DNA of 64,000 nt from Cylindrospermopsis curvispora GIHE-G1 (GTDB lineage: Bacteria > Cyanobacteriota > Cyanobacteriia > Cyanobacteriales > Nostocaceae): NCBI RefSeq assembly GCF_014489415.1, contig NZ_CP060822.1, positions 3,333,501 through 3,397,500 of the forward strand, read 5' to 3'. The stretch's first letter is position 1, and every line of letters begins with the position of its first letter. A model generated the notes under the pieces. The model ran no database searches. It saw nothing but the letters and a program-made list of their open reading frames with translations, and had not been told where the DNA came from. The position numbers were made by a program, and so were the translations under genes. Below, one piece after another: positions 9,522 through 19,198 of the stretch.

Positions 9522-10088
9522 ATGGTAGCTACTACTGCTAAAAAGATGACTTTTGAAGAATTTCTTAATTATGATGATGGGACAGATTATTTATATGAAT
9601 TGGAAAATGGGGAAATAATTCTTATGCCTTTTGAAAGTGAAATCAATCGGCGCATAGCGGTGTTTTTATTAATCTATTTTTCTCAATTAGGTATTCCCTA
9701 TTACCGCTTGAGTATGAAAACGGAAATAGCGGTAAATAGTCGCATGGTGGGGGTGCGTGTTCCTGATTTGGTGGTATTTTCTGAAGAGTTGGCACAGGTG
9801 ATGCAAAATGCTACACGCTCTCTAATTTTAATGGATATGCCACCCCCTTTATTGGTAGTTGAAGTGGTAAGTCCTAATCAAGAAAAGCGAGATTATCGTT
9901 ACAAGCGTTCTGAGTATGCAGCGCGAGGTATTAATGAATATTGGATTGTTGATCCAATGGGGCAAAAAGTGACTGTTTTGGAGTGGGTGGAAGGTTTGTA
10001 TGAGGAGCGGGTTTTTATGGATGATGAAGTGATTTGTTCCCCCTTATTTGCCGAGGTCAAGTTAACTGTAAATGAGATTTTAAGATGA
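9522..10088 (+). CDS. Uma2 family (DUF820) PD-(D/E)XK-type endonuclease-like protein
   Basis: A 188-residue protein with the standard Uma2 layout. It starts with MTFEEFL and the YELENGEIILMP strand. It has a VRVPDLVVFS motif holding the catalytic Asp, a PPPLLVVEVVSPNQEKRDYRYKR motif region with the Glu and the Lys, and RGINEYWIVDP. Uma2 proteins have the PD-(D/E)XK nuclease fold and are greatly expanded in cyanobacteria, but their substrates are mostly unknown. The start ATG has a GGAG ribosome-binding site 11 bases upstream. It is a lone, ordinary-length copy and only distantly similar to the amplified Uma2 genes at 17101-23874. Confidence 0.85.
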   Translation: MVATTAKKMTFEEFLNYDDGTDYLYELENGEIILMPFESEINRRIAVFLLIYFSQLGIPYYRLSMKTEIAVNSRMVGVRVPDLVVFSEELAQVMQNATRSLILMDMPPPLLVVEVVSPNQEKRDYRYKRSEYAARGINEYWIVDPMGQKVTVLEWVEGLYEERVFMDDEVICSPLFAEVKLTVNEILR

Positions 10089-10117
10089 GCCAGGATAACT
10101 TGATTTAAGATGATAAT

Positions 10118-10138
10118 GTTGGGTTGAGAAAACCCAAC
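10118..10138. repeat. Short palindromic repeat (GTTGGGTT / AACCCAAC hairpin)
   Basis: A perfect 8-bp stem with a GAGAA loop lies between the Uma2 gene and the convergent dhfr gene. A near-identical hairpin lies at 23976-23996, and the same stem sequence occurs in the 130-bp units and the MITE-like elements. It could act as a bidirectional terminator but has no T run. Confidence 0.6.
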
Positions 10139-10212
10139 CTACGTTAGACTTGACGTATAAGGTGAAATAATTGCAGATGATTATAAATATAATCCCAGCA
10201 CTATTCCCAAAG

Positions 10213-10713
10213 TTATTGACGTTCAATTTCTATAAACTTAAACTTAAAACCATTTTCTTCTAATTTTTCTTCTTTGGTTAATTTGCCAAAATTGCTAAAT
10301 TCAGGAAAATGTATATCACCTTCAAAATTCCCTTCCACAATGGTCAAATATAGCTTGTTCGCAAATTCCATAGCCTGGGTATAAATTTGTTCTCCACCAG
10401 CAATAAATATCTCTTCTGTTTCACTCATTTTGGTCCATTTAATTGCTTCCCCCAAAGAATGAAAAACTACACATCCTGGCGCTTGATAGTCAGTGTTTTT
10501 AGTTACAATAATATTAGTACGATTTGGTAATGGATGATTGAAGGTGGCATAGGTTTTACGACCCATAATTACAGGATGTCGCCAGGTAGTTTCTTTAAAA
10601 TAACGTCCATCACTAGGAATATCCCAGGGAATACCCCCGCGAATGTGTTCGTTTTTGGAATCAGATAAAATACGATCTTGGGAAATGGCAGCTATGAGAC
10701 TAATAAGAGTCAT
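10213..10713 (-). CDS. folA: Dihydrofolate reductase (FolA type)
   Basis: The 166-residue protein has the classical DHFR signature in order. It starts MTLISLIAAISQDRIL, then GIPWDIPSDGRYFKETT (the substrate-binding Trp and Asp region), PVIMGRKTYATF, PLPNRTNIIVT, and IFIAGGEQIYTQAM (the cofactor-binding Gly-Gly). The size is normal for FolA. It would reduce dihydrofolate to tetrahydrofolate with NADPH. It lies 25 bases downstream of hsdR on the same strand, so it may be the last gene of the restriction-modification operon. Many cyanobacteria lack folA and use ThyX for thymidylate synthesis, so a DHFR beside an RM system suggests acquisition with the island. That last point is inference. Confidence 0.85.
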   Translation of the reverse strand: MTLISLIAAISQDRILSDSKNEHIRGGIPWDIPSDGRYFKETTWRHPVIMGRKTYATFNHPLPNRTNIIVTKNTDYQAPGCVVFHSLGEAIKWTKMSETEEIFIAGGEQIYTQAMEFANKLYLTIVEGNFEGDIHFPEFSNFGKLTKEEKLEENGFKFKFIEIERQ

Positions 10714-10738
10714 AACGGATGATATTCCTTGCTAAAGG

Positions 10739-13690
10739 TTAACTGTTTATTCGCTCTACATACCGTTTGAACAAAAGTTCCAGAAGGTGATTTTTGAATT
10801 CTCGATCATCACTAAACTGCTTATAGAAATTAAAATTAGTTTCTATCATATCCTGCATCAGGTCATTGGTGAGGTTATCGAAAACAAGTCTTATGTTTTC
10901 AGGAGTGTTCACTTTGAAGCTTAATTTCAAGGGATTACTTTCGTCTAGTTTATCTTCTAATTGCTTAATAAATACCCGTTCATTGTCAGTGAAATCAGTG
11001 CCAAATTGCTGATTGATTTCTTGAATGATTTTTGAAAGAGGTTCTATGTTCTCTGTGGATGGTTTACTTGCTCCTATGGAATAATTACCTCTTGTTTCTC
11101 TCACTCCTCTTTCTAGTTCAATTTTGCCTTTATGGGTCTTTTGGATGCGGTAAGATTTTAATTCGATGTTTGTCTGCACTTCCAGGGGAAGGGTATGGGT
11201 TTTAATAGGTAGCTTACGGATTAGGTGGCGAAAAAATTCATAGAATTTTTCTAGCTCCCCGTCTGGAATAGGTAATAGTTGGGATATAAAAGCATATAAT
11301 CGGATGAAATCTTGAAGCTGACCCCGAAAGTTAAATTGCTCTTCTACTGTAGCTTCTTTATATTGCTCTACTACGGGTGCTAAAACAGTGTATAATTTAT
11401 CCTGTGTCCCCTGTTTTCCATAATAAATCTCGGCAAAAGAATCTACCTCCTTTTGTCCATAAAAACCGTAGTCACCAAGTTGGGACTGAAGGTCATAAAG
11501 CTGGTTGGGATCAGTAGACTCACTTAGAATTGTGCGATCGTAATACTCTTCAAAAGCCTTCTTTATCTCCGATGCTTCGTTGGCAAAGTCTAGTACGATT
11601 GTTCCCAATTTATTGGGATGTGTTCGGTTCAGGCGCGAAAGGGTCTGCACCGCGTTTACTCCACTCAATTTCTTATCCACATACATTGCTACTAGTAGTG
11701 GCTGATCAAAACCAGTCTGGAATTTATTAGCCACTACCAAAAAGTGATAGGAAGGTTGGTTAAAGGTTTCTGCGGTTGCATTGTCGGCAATATGTATACC
11801 CGAAGACCTGGAGTTCATATTGGTCTCAGTAAATTCTCCACCATCCTTGACTGTTCCCGTAAAAGCGACTAGGGACTGATAGGGATAGCCATTTTGGCGA
11901 ATATACTCATCTAATTCTTGCTTGTAACGTACTGCATGTAGCCTGGAACGGGTAACAATCATGGCTTTGGCTTTGCCATCAATTTGGTGGGCAACTTTCT
12001 CATGAAAATGCTCCATAATAATCGCCACCTTCTGATTAATTGTGTGTGGGTGCAATTCGACAAAGTTTCGCAGTAGGGATACGGCTTTTTTCCGATCATA
12101 ATTTGGATCGGTTTCAATAGTTTTGAGAAGATTAAAATATGTGTTATAGGTAGTATAGTTTTCCAGTACATCTAAAATAAAACCCTCCTCAATGGCTTGG
12201 CGCATAGAGTAGAGGCTAAAGGGAGCAAAGCTACCATCGGGTTGTTTTGTGCCAAATAACTCCAGGGTTTTGGCCTTGGGGGTCGCAGTGAAAGCAAAGT
12301 AGCTCAGGTTAGGAATTCTCCCGCGTTTTTTCGCCTCAGCAACAATACGATCTTCTAAATCCTCTTCTTCCTTACTTTCTTCCGCTTCTGCTGCTTCTAG
12401 GCTTGTGGCACTTAATACAGATTTGAGCTTTTTGGTACTTTCCCCAGTTTGGGAGGAGTGGGCCTCATCTACAATTACTGCAAATCGCTTCCCCGTGAGG
12501 GACTGGATCTGGTCAACGATAACTGGGAATTTTTGCAAGGTGGTGACAATGATTTTTTTTCCTAATTCCAGGGCCTCTTTGAGTTGGTGGGAGGTCTTGT
12601 CAATATTCTCAACCAATCCGGGAGTGTCTTCAAACTGACGGATGGTTCGTTGTAATTGGCGATCCAAGACCCGGCGATCGGTAATGACGATGATGGAATC
12701 AAACACCAGCTGATCTTGGGAGTTATGAAGGCTAGAAAGTCCGTGAGCAAGCCAGGCAATGGAATTACTTTTACCACTCCCGGCGCTGTGTTGGATGAGG
12801 TAGGATTTTCCCGGGCCTTGGGACTTGGCATCCTCTAACAAACGACGTACTGTATCAAGTTGGTGATAGCGGGGGAAGATGAGTTTCTTTTTCCCTGTTT
12901 TCCTCCCCTTGTCGTCTTCTCCTTCAACCAGAGTGATAAAGTTCTGGATGAGATCTAGGACACTATTTTTTTGCCAGGTTTTTTCCCATAGGTAAGCGGT
13001 GCTGAAACTAAGGGTGGAGGGTGGGTTTCCCGCTCCTCCACAGTTCCCCTGGTTGAAGGGTAGGAAATGGGTTTTATCACCCTGAAGGTGGGTGGTCATA
13101 TAGACCAGATCTGGGTCTATGGCAAAGTGGGAGAGACAAACGCCAAGGGTAAAGAGTGGTTCTTTGGGATCCCGGTCGGTGCGGTACTGTTTGATAGCAT
13201 GTTCCACGTTTTGACCTTTAAAGGGGTTTTTTAGCTCAGCGGTGAAGAGGGGTAGTCCATTGAGGAAGAGGACCAGATCCAGGCTTTTGGTGGGCGTTTT
13301 CTGGCTATAGTGGAGTTGTCTGGCAACAGTAAATAAATTAGCCTGATAGAGTTTTTGGGTTTCTTGATTGAGTCTGGTATTGGGTTGGAAGTAGGCAAGT
13401 TGAAAACGGCAGCCATTGGCTTTGATACCTTTGCGGAGGACTTCTAAGGTGCCTCGGTTTTTGATGACTTCGGCCAGGCGTTTTAGGAGTTTGTTATCCG
13501 CGTCATCACCATATTGGGTTGTAAATTTCTGCCACTCTTTTGGTTGGGTGACTTGGATGAAGTTAAGCACATCCTGGGGGATGAGGGAGAGGGCGGGGTG
13601 GTAATCGCTGGAGGTGCGGCGCTGGTAACCGTTTTGCAGGAGGCTTGTTTCGATGGTGTTTTCAAGGTTTTTTTCTGAGGTGTCGATCAT
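10739..13690 (-). CDS. hsdR: Type I restriction enzyme, R subunit (HsdR)
   Basis: The 983-residue motor and nuclease subunit. An N-terminal PD-(D/E)XK nuclease region shows LDLVLFLNG...FTAELKNP near residues 130-155, with the E-x-K pair. The helicase part has Walker A SAGSGKS near residue 300, DEAH (VIVDEAHSS) near 405, and the motif III-like FAFTATPK near 465. Later superfamily 2 motifs include TGFDQPLL and QTLSRLNRTHP. The C-terminal third is the helical region that binds the HsdM/HsdS methylase core. HsdR translocates DNA and cuts far from the recognition site. It follows hsdS by 46 bases and no frameshift is seen, so the system looks functional. Confidence 0.95.
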   Translation of the reverse strand: MIDTSEKNLENTIETSLLQNGYQRRTSSDYHPALSLIPQDVLNFIQVTQPKEWQKFTTQYGDDADNKLLKRLAEVIKNRGTLEVLRKGIKANGCRFQLAYFQPNTRLNQETQKLYQANLFTVARQLHYSQKTPTKSLDLVLFLNGLPLFTAELKNPFKGQNVEHAIKQYRTDRDPKEPLFTLGVCLSHFAIDPDLVYMTTHLQGDKTHFLPFNQGNCGGAGNPPSTLSFSTAYLWEKTWQKNSVLDLIQNFITLVEGEDDKGRKTGKKKLIFPRYHQLDTVRRLLEDAKSQGPGKSYLIQHSAGSGKSNSIAWLAHGLSSLHNSQDQLVFDSIIVITDRRVLDRQLQRTIRQFEDTPGLVENIDKTSHQLKEALELGKKIIVTTLQKFPVIVDQIQSLTGKRFAVIVDEAHSSQTGESTKKLKSVLSATSLEAAEAEESKEEEDLEDRIVAEAKKRGRIPNLSYFAFTATPKAKTLELFGTKQPDGSFAPFSLYSMRQAIEEGFILDVLENYTTYNTYFNLLKTIETDPNYDRKKAVSLLRNFVELHPHTINQKVAIIMEHFHEKVAHQIDGKAKAMIVTRSRLHAVRYKQELDEYIRQNGYPYQSLVAFTGTVKDGGEFTETNMNSRSSGIHIADNATAETFNQPSYHFLVVANKFQTGFDQPLLVAMYVDKKLSGVNAVQTLSRLNRTHPNKLGTIVLDFANEASEIKKAFEEYYDRTILSESTDPNQLYDLQSQLGDYGFYGQKEVDSFAEIYYGKQGTQDKLYTVLAPVVEQYKEATVEEQFNFRGQLQDFIRLYAFISQLLPIPDGELEKFYEFFRHLIRKLPIKTHTLPLEVQTNIELKSYRIQKTHKGKIELERGVRETRGNYSIGASKPSTENIEPLSKIIQEINQQFGTDFTDNERVFIKQLEDKLDESNPLKLSFKVNTPENIRLVFDNLTNDLMQDMIETNFNFYKQFSDDREFKNHLLELLFKRYVERINS

Positions 13691-13736
13691 TTGGGATTTA
13701 ATTTTTTGATATTTTTTCAGGTGTATTGGGGTTGTA

Positions 13737-15044
13737 TTAATTGGGTGATGGAGTTAGATTCTCTCTTATATCAATTTTACCTGTGACAGCAGCTGAGATG
13801 AGTGCTGTTCGGTATTCTTTGAGTTTGTCAATACTGATGCGGGTCTTGGTGACTAGGGTGTCGATTTTGGCAGTTTCTCTATCTAGGAATTGGGCGATCG
13901 CTTGTTGTTCAGTGAGGGGGGGACTAGCAACGGGGATTTCTCTGACTTTTTCAACCGTAAAATGGGCGATAGTAGCCTTATTGCATAGCAAATCAATGTA
14001 TCCAATCGATTTAATGAAAAACAGCCAATAATATAGGAATGGATTTGAATATCGTTCCCTGTTTCTAATTCGATGAACAGCATTTTGAATGTAGCAATTG
14101 TCTATTTCTCCCCTCCAAATAGCGGTTCGACCAACATCACCTCCTTCACTTACAACCAGATCTCCTGCTTTTAACTCGTACAAACTTTTCTCATAAGGAG
14201 AGAAGTACATTTCCTTTAAGTCTGCTAAATTAACACCTTCCCAGGAAATATTAGCAGCACGTAGATAAGGTTCTAAGCTATCTTCTGAAGACGATGGCGA
14301 GGATTGCAGCATTTTTCCTAAACAAGTTTTGTATCCGTACTTTAACCGTATAAGATTCCAACCCTCCGGAATTTTCCCCAACCACTCAATCCCAGAATCC
14401 TTCATCGGAGCATCAGGATTTAGTCCCTTAGTGACCGCATGGCTAATCAGTGCGGTGCGCTTCTCCTTGAGAAGTTCGATTAATCGCTCCTTCTTGGCAA
14501 TCAAGGTGTCTATTTTGACAGTTTCTCTATCTAAAAATCGGGCGATCGCTTGTTGTTGAATAAGTCCTGTCCAAGGGAGTAGTTGATTATGTGCAAACTC
14601 TCGACTTAATCCTGGAACACCAGTATCCTGAGAACTCTTATCAAGCTCTAGTAGTGACAAAACATAAAACAACCATTTTAAGCATATACTTGAATTGACA
14701 GTTCTTGCATCGATAAAATATGTCGTATCTATAGCAAATACACAGCTTTCAGAATATGTAATTTTGCCACATGAACCTTTTCTTCCTATAATAATACAGG
14801 GCGCAAATGTATTAGGAGCCAGAGCCCTCTGAATTCCAACTAATCCATTTGATCCATAGACCGGAATATCACCAAGTCCCTTGGTATCACCTGATAATGA
14901 ATCACCATACGTAAGACGTGATATATACTTAAGTCTCTTCACCTCCCAATGTTCTGGAATTTTCCCCAACCACTCAACCCCAGAATCCTTATACGCTGGA
15001 TACCGCTTCCATCCCCTCTCCTGCTTAATCTCTACCTCACTCAT
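13737..15044 (-). CDS. hsdS: Type I restriction-modification specificity subunit (HsdS)
   Basis: A 435-residue protein with two target-recognition domains, each opened by a (D/V)SGxEWLGKIPExW motif (residues about 20 and 215). Each domain is closed by a conserved helical spacer, R(E)TxKIDTLIxKxxxxIxxLKExRTALISxAVTxG. This two-fold repeat is the standard HsdS architecture: each half reads one part of a bipartite DNA target, and the spacers set the distance between them. The ATG overlaps the hsdM stop as ATGA, indicating translational coupling. The two recognition domains differ strongly from each other, so the target should be asymmetric. Confidence 0.94.
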   Translation of the reverse strand: MSEVEIKQERGWKRYPAYKDSGVEWLGKIPEHWEVKRLKYISRLTYGDSLSGDTKGLGDIPVYGSNGLVGIQRALAPNTFAPCIIIGRKGSCGKITYSESCVFAIDTTYFIDARTVNSSICLKWLFYVLSLLELDKSSQDTGVPGLSREFAHNQLLPWTGLIQQQAIARFLDRETVKIDTLIAKKERLIELLKEKRTALISHAVTKGLNPDAPMKDSGIEWLGKIPEGWNLIRLKYGYKTCLGKMLQSSPSSSEDSLEPYLRAANISWEGVNLADLKEMYFSPYEKSLYELKAGDLVVSEGGDVGRTAIWRGEIDNCYIQNAVHRIRNRERYSNPFLYYWLFFIKSIGYIDLLCNKATIAHFTVEKVREIPVASPPLTEQQAIAQFLDRETAKIDTLVTKTRISIDKLKEYRTALISAAVTGKIDIRENLTPSPN

Positions 15045-17071
15045 CCTGCTACCTCCCGCAACATTTCCAGTATATCCCCTTCAATTGCCTTAATTTCCGC
15101 TTCAATCTCCTCTAACGCCCGTGGGGGCTCATACTTATAAAAATACCGGTTGAAATTAATTTCATAGCCCACCTTGCCAATCTCTCCATCCTTAACATCC
15201 CGCACGCTCTCGCTAATCCACGCATCAGATACATGGGGGGCCACTTCCCGCTGAAAATACTCCCTAATATCCTCCTTGAGTGGCACATTCTCAGTATCTC
15301 TTAACTCAGAATCAGCTTCAGGATGTCCCTGCTTATCCTCACAAACCTTCCCGGTGTCGTCTCGCTCAGAAAGTGCAGCAAGAATTGCCTTGTAAACCGG
15401 CGCTCCTATCGTTAATCCTTGGGACTTTATCGCTTTCTTTAACACCTTCTCAAATTGGTCACGATCTTTATACAATGTATCTGGTAAGTTATAAAGCATG
15501 TCCAAAATTAGCCTCTGCTGCTCCCTGCCAGCCTGTTCCTCAGTTGCCTTTACCTCGGCGCTCTTTTTCTTGCTTACCGCCAAACTAATAAATCCAGGTT
15601 GCTCCTTAATCTTTACTATGCGCTCCGGTGATGCCTGAAAGTTTAATCGCAGGGGACGCTCAACAGTAATTTTACGATAACCAAAATCTTGAGTGTCAAA
15701 AATCTTGCTGACTTCTGAAGACTCAAAACTCTGGAAAATTCTGGTTATCTCCTCAATATACTGGGAACTGACCTCCCGTCGCTTACTCCCTAAACTCTTC
15801 CGCATCGGTATCCAAAACTCAGAGGCGTTAATGAGTTGCACCTTCCCTTTTCTCTCAGGAGACTTGTGGTTGGTTAGAACCCAGATGTATGTGGCAATAC
15901 CCGTGTTATAAAAAAGCTGCTCGGGCAAAGCTGCGATCGCTTCTAACCAGTCATTCTCCAAAATCCACCGCCGAATCTCGCTCTCGCCACTTCCCGCATC
16001 TCCGGTAAACAATGGCGAACCATTCATCACTATGGCCACGCGACTTCCACCCTGCTCAACCGGTTTCATACGTGAGAGCATGTGCTGCAAAAATAGGAGT
16101 TGACCATCACTTATGCGTGGTGTTCCTGCTGAAAAACGACCACCTGGTTTTTGCGCTTCCGCTTCCACTGCATCTTTGTCCCGCTTCCAATCTTTTCCGT
16201 AGGGTGGATTGGCCAGGAGATAGTCAAAGGTTCTGTCGCTGTGCTGATCATGGGAAAGAGTACTGCCAAATTTAATATTTTCAGCATCTTTGCCATCTAT
16301 GCTCTTCATATACAGATCGGATTTGCACACCGCAAAGGTTTCCGGATTCACTTCCTGTCCAAAAAGAAATACTTGAGCTTTGGAATTGAGTTCGAGGATG
16401 CGATCTTTGGCAATAGTCAGCATTCCTCCTGAACCGCAGCAAGGATCGCAAACTGTGCGGTTAATGTATTCCTGGCTCAATTGGGCTTTATCCTGAGCGA
16501 AGATGAGGTTGACCATCAACTGGATAACCTCCCTCGGTGTGAAGTGTTCTCCCGGATTTTCATCCAGGGCCTCATTGAATTTACGGATTAGCTCCTCAAA
16601 TATATATCCCATCTCCAGATTAGAAACTTTGTCCGGATGTAGGTCTATATTCTTAAACCGCTCAGTAACCAAAAATAGCAGCTCCGACTGTTCTAGCTTA
16701 TCAATGGTGTTGGGAAAGTCAAATTTCTCCAACACTTCGCGCATATTGGCACTAAAGCTGTTAATGTATAGTTTCAAATTAGCAGCAAGGTGCTTGGGAT
16801 CATCTAGCAGCTTCTGAAAGTCGTAGGGGGCGCTGTTGTAGAAAGCAAAGCCCGATTTCTTGCACAGGAAGGAGTCCAGGTTATCTAGTTTGTTTTTGTA
16901 ATGGTTGTAGGCTTCTAAGACCTCCACTTTGGTTGGTTGAAGTACGCAGTCGAGGCGACGTAACACGGTAAAAGGCAGAATAACATCTTGATACTTGCCA
17001 CGCTTAAAGGTATCCCGGATAAGATCGGCGATACTCCAAATGAAATTGACCTTTTCTCCAAAATTTTGCAT
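15041..17071 (-). CDS. hsdM: Type I restriction-modification DNA methylase (HsdM)
   Basis: A 676-residue N6-adenine methylase. The S-adenosylmethionine motif DPCCGSGGML lies near residue 207 and the catalytic NPPYGKDW near 288. The N-terminal helical HsdM_N region (LIWSIADLIRDTFKRGKY...LRRLDCVL) is complete. The protein is longer than the roughly 500-residue EcoKI-type HsdM because of a C-terminal extension of about 150 residues ending in a coiled segment (ALEEIEAEIKAIEGDILEML). This extended form is common in one HsdM subfamily. It is the first gene of hsdM-hsdS-hsdR, and its ATG lies only 29 bases after the stop of the last tandem Uma2 gene, so there is little room for its own promoter. Confidence 0.94.
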   Translation of the reverse strand: MQNFGEKVNFIWSIADLIRDTFKRGKYQDVILPFTVLRRLDCVLQPTKVEVLEAYNHYKNKLDNLDSFLCKKSGFAFYNSAPYDFQKLLDDPKHLAANLKLYINSFSANMREVLEKFDFPNTIDKLEQSELLFLVTERFKNIDLHPDKVSNLEMGYIFEELIRKFNEALDENPGEHFTPREVIQLMVNLIFAQDKAQLSQEYINRTVCDPCCGSGGMLTIAKDRILELNSKAQVFLFGQEVNPETFAVCKSDLYMKSIDGKDAENIKFGSTLSHDQHSDRTFDYLLANPPYGKDWKRDKDAVEAEAQKPGGRFSAGTPRISDGQLLFLQHMLSRMKPVEQGGSRVAIVMNGSPLFTGDAGSGESEIRRWILENDWLEAIAALPEQLFYNTGIATYIWVLTNHKSPERKGKVQLINASEFWIPMRKSLGSKRREVSSQYIEEITRIFQSFESSEVSKIFDTQDFGYRKITVERPLRLNFQASPERIVKIKEQPGFISLAVSKKKSAEVKATEEQAGREQQRLILDMLYNLPDTLYKDRDQFEKVLKKAIKSQGLTIGAPVYKAILAALSERDDTGKVCEDKQGHPEADSELRDTENVPLKEDIREYFQREVAPHVSDAWISESVRDVKDGEIGKVGYEINFNRYFYKYEPPRALEEIEAEIKAIEGDILEMLREVAG

Positions 17072-17100
17072 AATAATACTTGTATTTATAGATCAGGATT

Positions 17101-18141
17101 TTATATTTTCTCTGGGTCAATCCCAAGGGAACGTAGATAAGCAGCTAGTTTTTCTTTTTGTTGGCGCTCCTGTTCTTTAGCTTCTCGTTCCTGTTCTTTA
17201 GCCATGCGTTCCTGAGATGCGATCGCTTCCGCTAGCTCTTTAGCTTCTCGTTCCTGTTCTTTAGCCATGCGTTCCTGAGATGCGATCGCTTCTGCTCGCT
17301 CTTTAGCTTCTCGTTCCTGTTCTTTAGCGAGACGCTCTTGAGATGCGATAGTTTCTGCTTGCTCTTTAGCCAGACGCTCACGAATAGCGATAACTTCCGC
17401 TTGTTCCGCAAGCTCATTTCCTGTCAATAAGAGATTCCCCTTATTATCCCACCATCTTAACCACGGTGTGGGTGGTTTCTGGTTGTCATACAGTATTCCC
17501 AACTCTATACCCATCTCCGGTATGGCATAGTGTCCTCGCATATTCGCCTTTATTTCTTTGTATCTTTTTCTCTCTAAATGATATACCTCTAGTGTACCCT
17601 TAAAACCATTAAATATGGCATAATATGGTATCTTTACCGCTTGTTCATACACCCAAAACTTCCCCGCTTTTTTTAGTTTCCCGGTTTCTGGATCTATTTC
17701 ATCCCCTTCTGGTGGAGGGGAACTGTCTTTTTCTTCCTTTCCATTTTTAGACGCGAATTCTATCACTATGAAGGGAGGTACTTTTTCCTTCCATAGCACA
17801 TATGACCTTCTCAATTGCCCATTTAGTCTGGATGGCACTCCGGGAACATAGAACCAGTCTGGTGCTTCTACCCCTTTTTCTGGAGGTTCTGTGAATCGCC
17901 AATATATGCCACTATCCTGTCCTATACAGTAGTCTCCGTTGGGATGGATTTTTTTCAGTAATGGTTCAATTGATGTGGTTAATATTATGCTTTGTGGGTG
18001 TTCTTGGAAATTTTTCACAAAATCGTCATCGGAGTCCGGTAACTGGGTATGGTCTGGTAGGTCCAGGGGTTCCTCAGGGAGGGTTACATTTTGGGTGGTG
18101 GTTGAAGATTGGGGCACGGTAAGAGGGGGTACGGGGTTCAT
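17101..18141 (-). CDS. Uma2-family protein with heptad-repeat tail, tandem copy 1 (346 aa)
   Basis: The copy closest to hsdM. The N-terminal about 240 residues form a Uma2/DUF820 PD-(D/E)XK-like domain: EAPDWFYVPG supplies the Asp, PPFIVIEFASKNGKEEKD the Glu and Lys, and the IPYYAIFN segment replaces the usual EYWIVD. The tail is a long charged coiled coil of AEAIASQERLAKEQ and EREAKER units, ending KLAAYLRSLGIDPEKI. This copy has the longest tail, at least 21 residues longer than any other copy. The ATG has a GAGGG site 8 bases upstream. It differs from its sisters by MNPVPPLTVPQ at the start and KANMRGHY in the body. The substrate is unknown. The family is associated with transposon-like or defence-like expansions in cyanobacteria. 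Confidence 0.85.
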   Translation of the reverse strand: MNPVPPLTVPQSSTTTQNVTLPEEPLDLPDHTQLPDSDDDFVKNFQEHPQSIILTTSIEPLLKKIHPNGDYCIGQDSGIYWRFTEPPEKGVEAPDWFYVPGVPSRLNGQLRRSYVLWKEKVPPFIVIEFASKNGKEEKDSSPPPEGDEIDPETGKLKKAGKFWVYEQAVKIPYYAIFNGFKGTLEVYHLERKRYKEIKANMRGHYAIPEMGIELGILYDNQKPPTPWLRWWDNKGNLLLTGNELAEQAEVIAIRERLAKEQAETIASQERLAKEQEREAKERAEAIASQERMAKEQEREAKELAEAIASQERMAKEQEREAKEQERQQKEKLAAYLRSLGIDPEKI

Positions 18142-18268
18142 TTTTGCCCTCAGCTAGGGGGATTTAACCTAATTTTAGCAACTGTTTTTGGTTTCGTGTT
18201 GTTTTTTTTGACCGGGGAAATATCTGATAGTTTGGAACCCAACCCGCATTATATTTAGCATAAGGATT

Positions 18269-19198
18269 TTATATTTTCTCTGGGTCAATCCCAAGAGAAC
18301 GTAGATAAGCAGCTAGTTTTTCTTTTTGTTGGCGCTCCTGAGATGCGATCGCTTCTGCTCGCTCTTTAGCTTCTCGTTCCTGTTCTTTAGCGAGACGCTC
18401 TTGAGATGCGATATTTTCTGCTTGCTCTCTAGCCAGACGCTCTTGAGATGCGATCGCTTCCGCTTGTTCCGCAAGCTCATTTCCTGTCAATAAGAGATTC
18501 CCCTTATTATCCCACCATCTTAACCACGGTGTGGGTGGTTTCTGGTTGTCATACAGTATTCCCAACTCTATACCCATCTCCGGTATGGCATAGTGTCCTC
18601 GCCTATTCGCCTTTATTTCTTTGTATCTTTTTCTCTCTAAATGATATACCTCTAGTGTACCCTTAAAACCATTAAATATGGCATAATATGGTATCTTTAC
18701 CGCTTGTTCATACACCCAAAACTTCCCCGCTTTTTTTGGTTTCCCGGTTTCTGGATCTATTTCATCCCCTTCTGGTGGAGGGGAACTGTCTTTTTCCTCC
18801 TTTCCATTTTTAGACGCGAATTCTATCACTATGAAGGGAGGTACTTTTTCCTTCCATAGCACATATGACCTTCTCAATTGCCCATTTAGCCTGGATGGCA
18901 CTCCGGGAACATAGAACCAGTCTGGTGCTTCTACCCCTTTTTCTGGAGGTTCTGTGAATCGCCAATATATGCCACTATCCTGTCCTATACAATAATCTCC
19001 GTTGGGATGGATTTTTTTCAGTAATAGTTCAATTGATGTGGTTAATATTATGCTTTGTGGGTGTTCTTGGAAATTTTTCACAAAATCGTCATTGGAGTCC
19101 GGTAACTGGGTATGGTCTGGTAGGTCGAGGGGTTCCTCAGGGAGGGTTACATTTTGGGTGGTAGTTGAAGATTGGGACACACGGGGTACGGGGTTCAT
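18269..19198 (-). CDS. Uma2-family protein with heptad-repeat tail, tandem copy 2 (309 aa)
   Basis: Nearly identical in its nuclease-like body to the neighbouring copies, with the same APDWFYVPG, IVIEFASKNGKEE and IPYYAIFN motifs. It carries the variant residues LPDSNDD and SIELLLKK, shared only with copy 7, and GKPKKAG, shared with copies 3 and 5. The tail is shorter (AEAIASQERLAREQ, AENIASQERLAKEQ, EREAKER, AEAIASQERQQ). A GAAGGG ribosome-binding site precedes the ATG, and the 127-base spacer upstream of it is conserved among copies. Confidence 0.85.
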   Translation of the reverse strand: MNPVPRVSQSSTTTQNVTLPEEPLDLPDHTQLPDSNDDFVKNFQEHPQSIILTTSIELLLKKIHPNGDYCIGQDSGIYWRFTEPPEKGVEAPDWFYVPGVPSRLNGQLRRSYVLWKEKVPPFIVIEFASKNGKEEKDSSPPPEGDEIDPETGKPKKAGKFWVYEQAVKIPYYAIFNGFKGTLEVYHLERKRYKEIKANRRGHYAIPEMGIELGILYDNQKPPTPWLRWWDNKGNLLLTGNELAEQAEAIASQERLAREQAENIASQERLAKEQEREAKERAEAIASQERQQKEKLAAYLRSLGIDPEKI

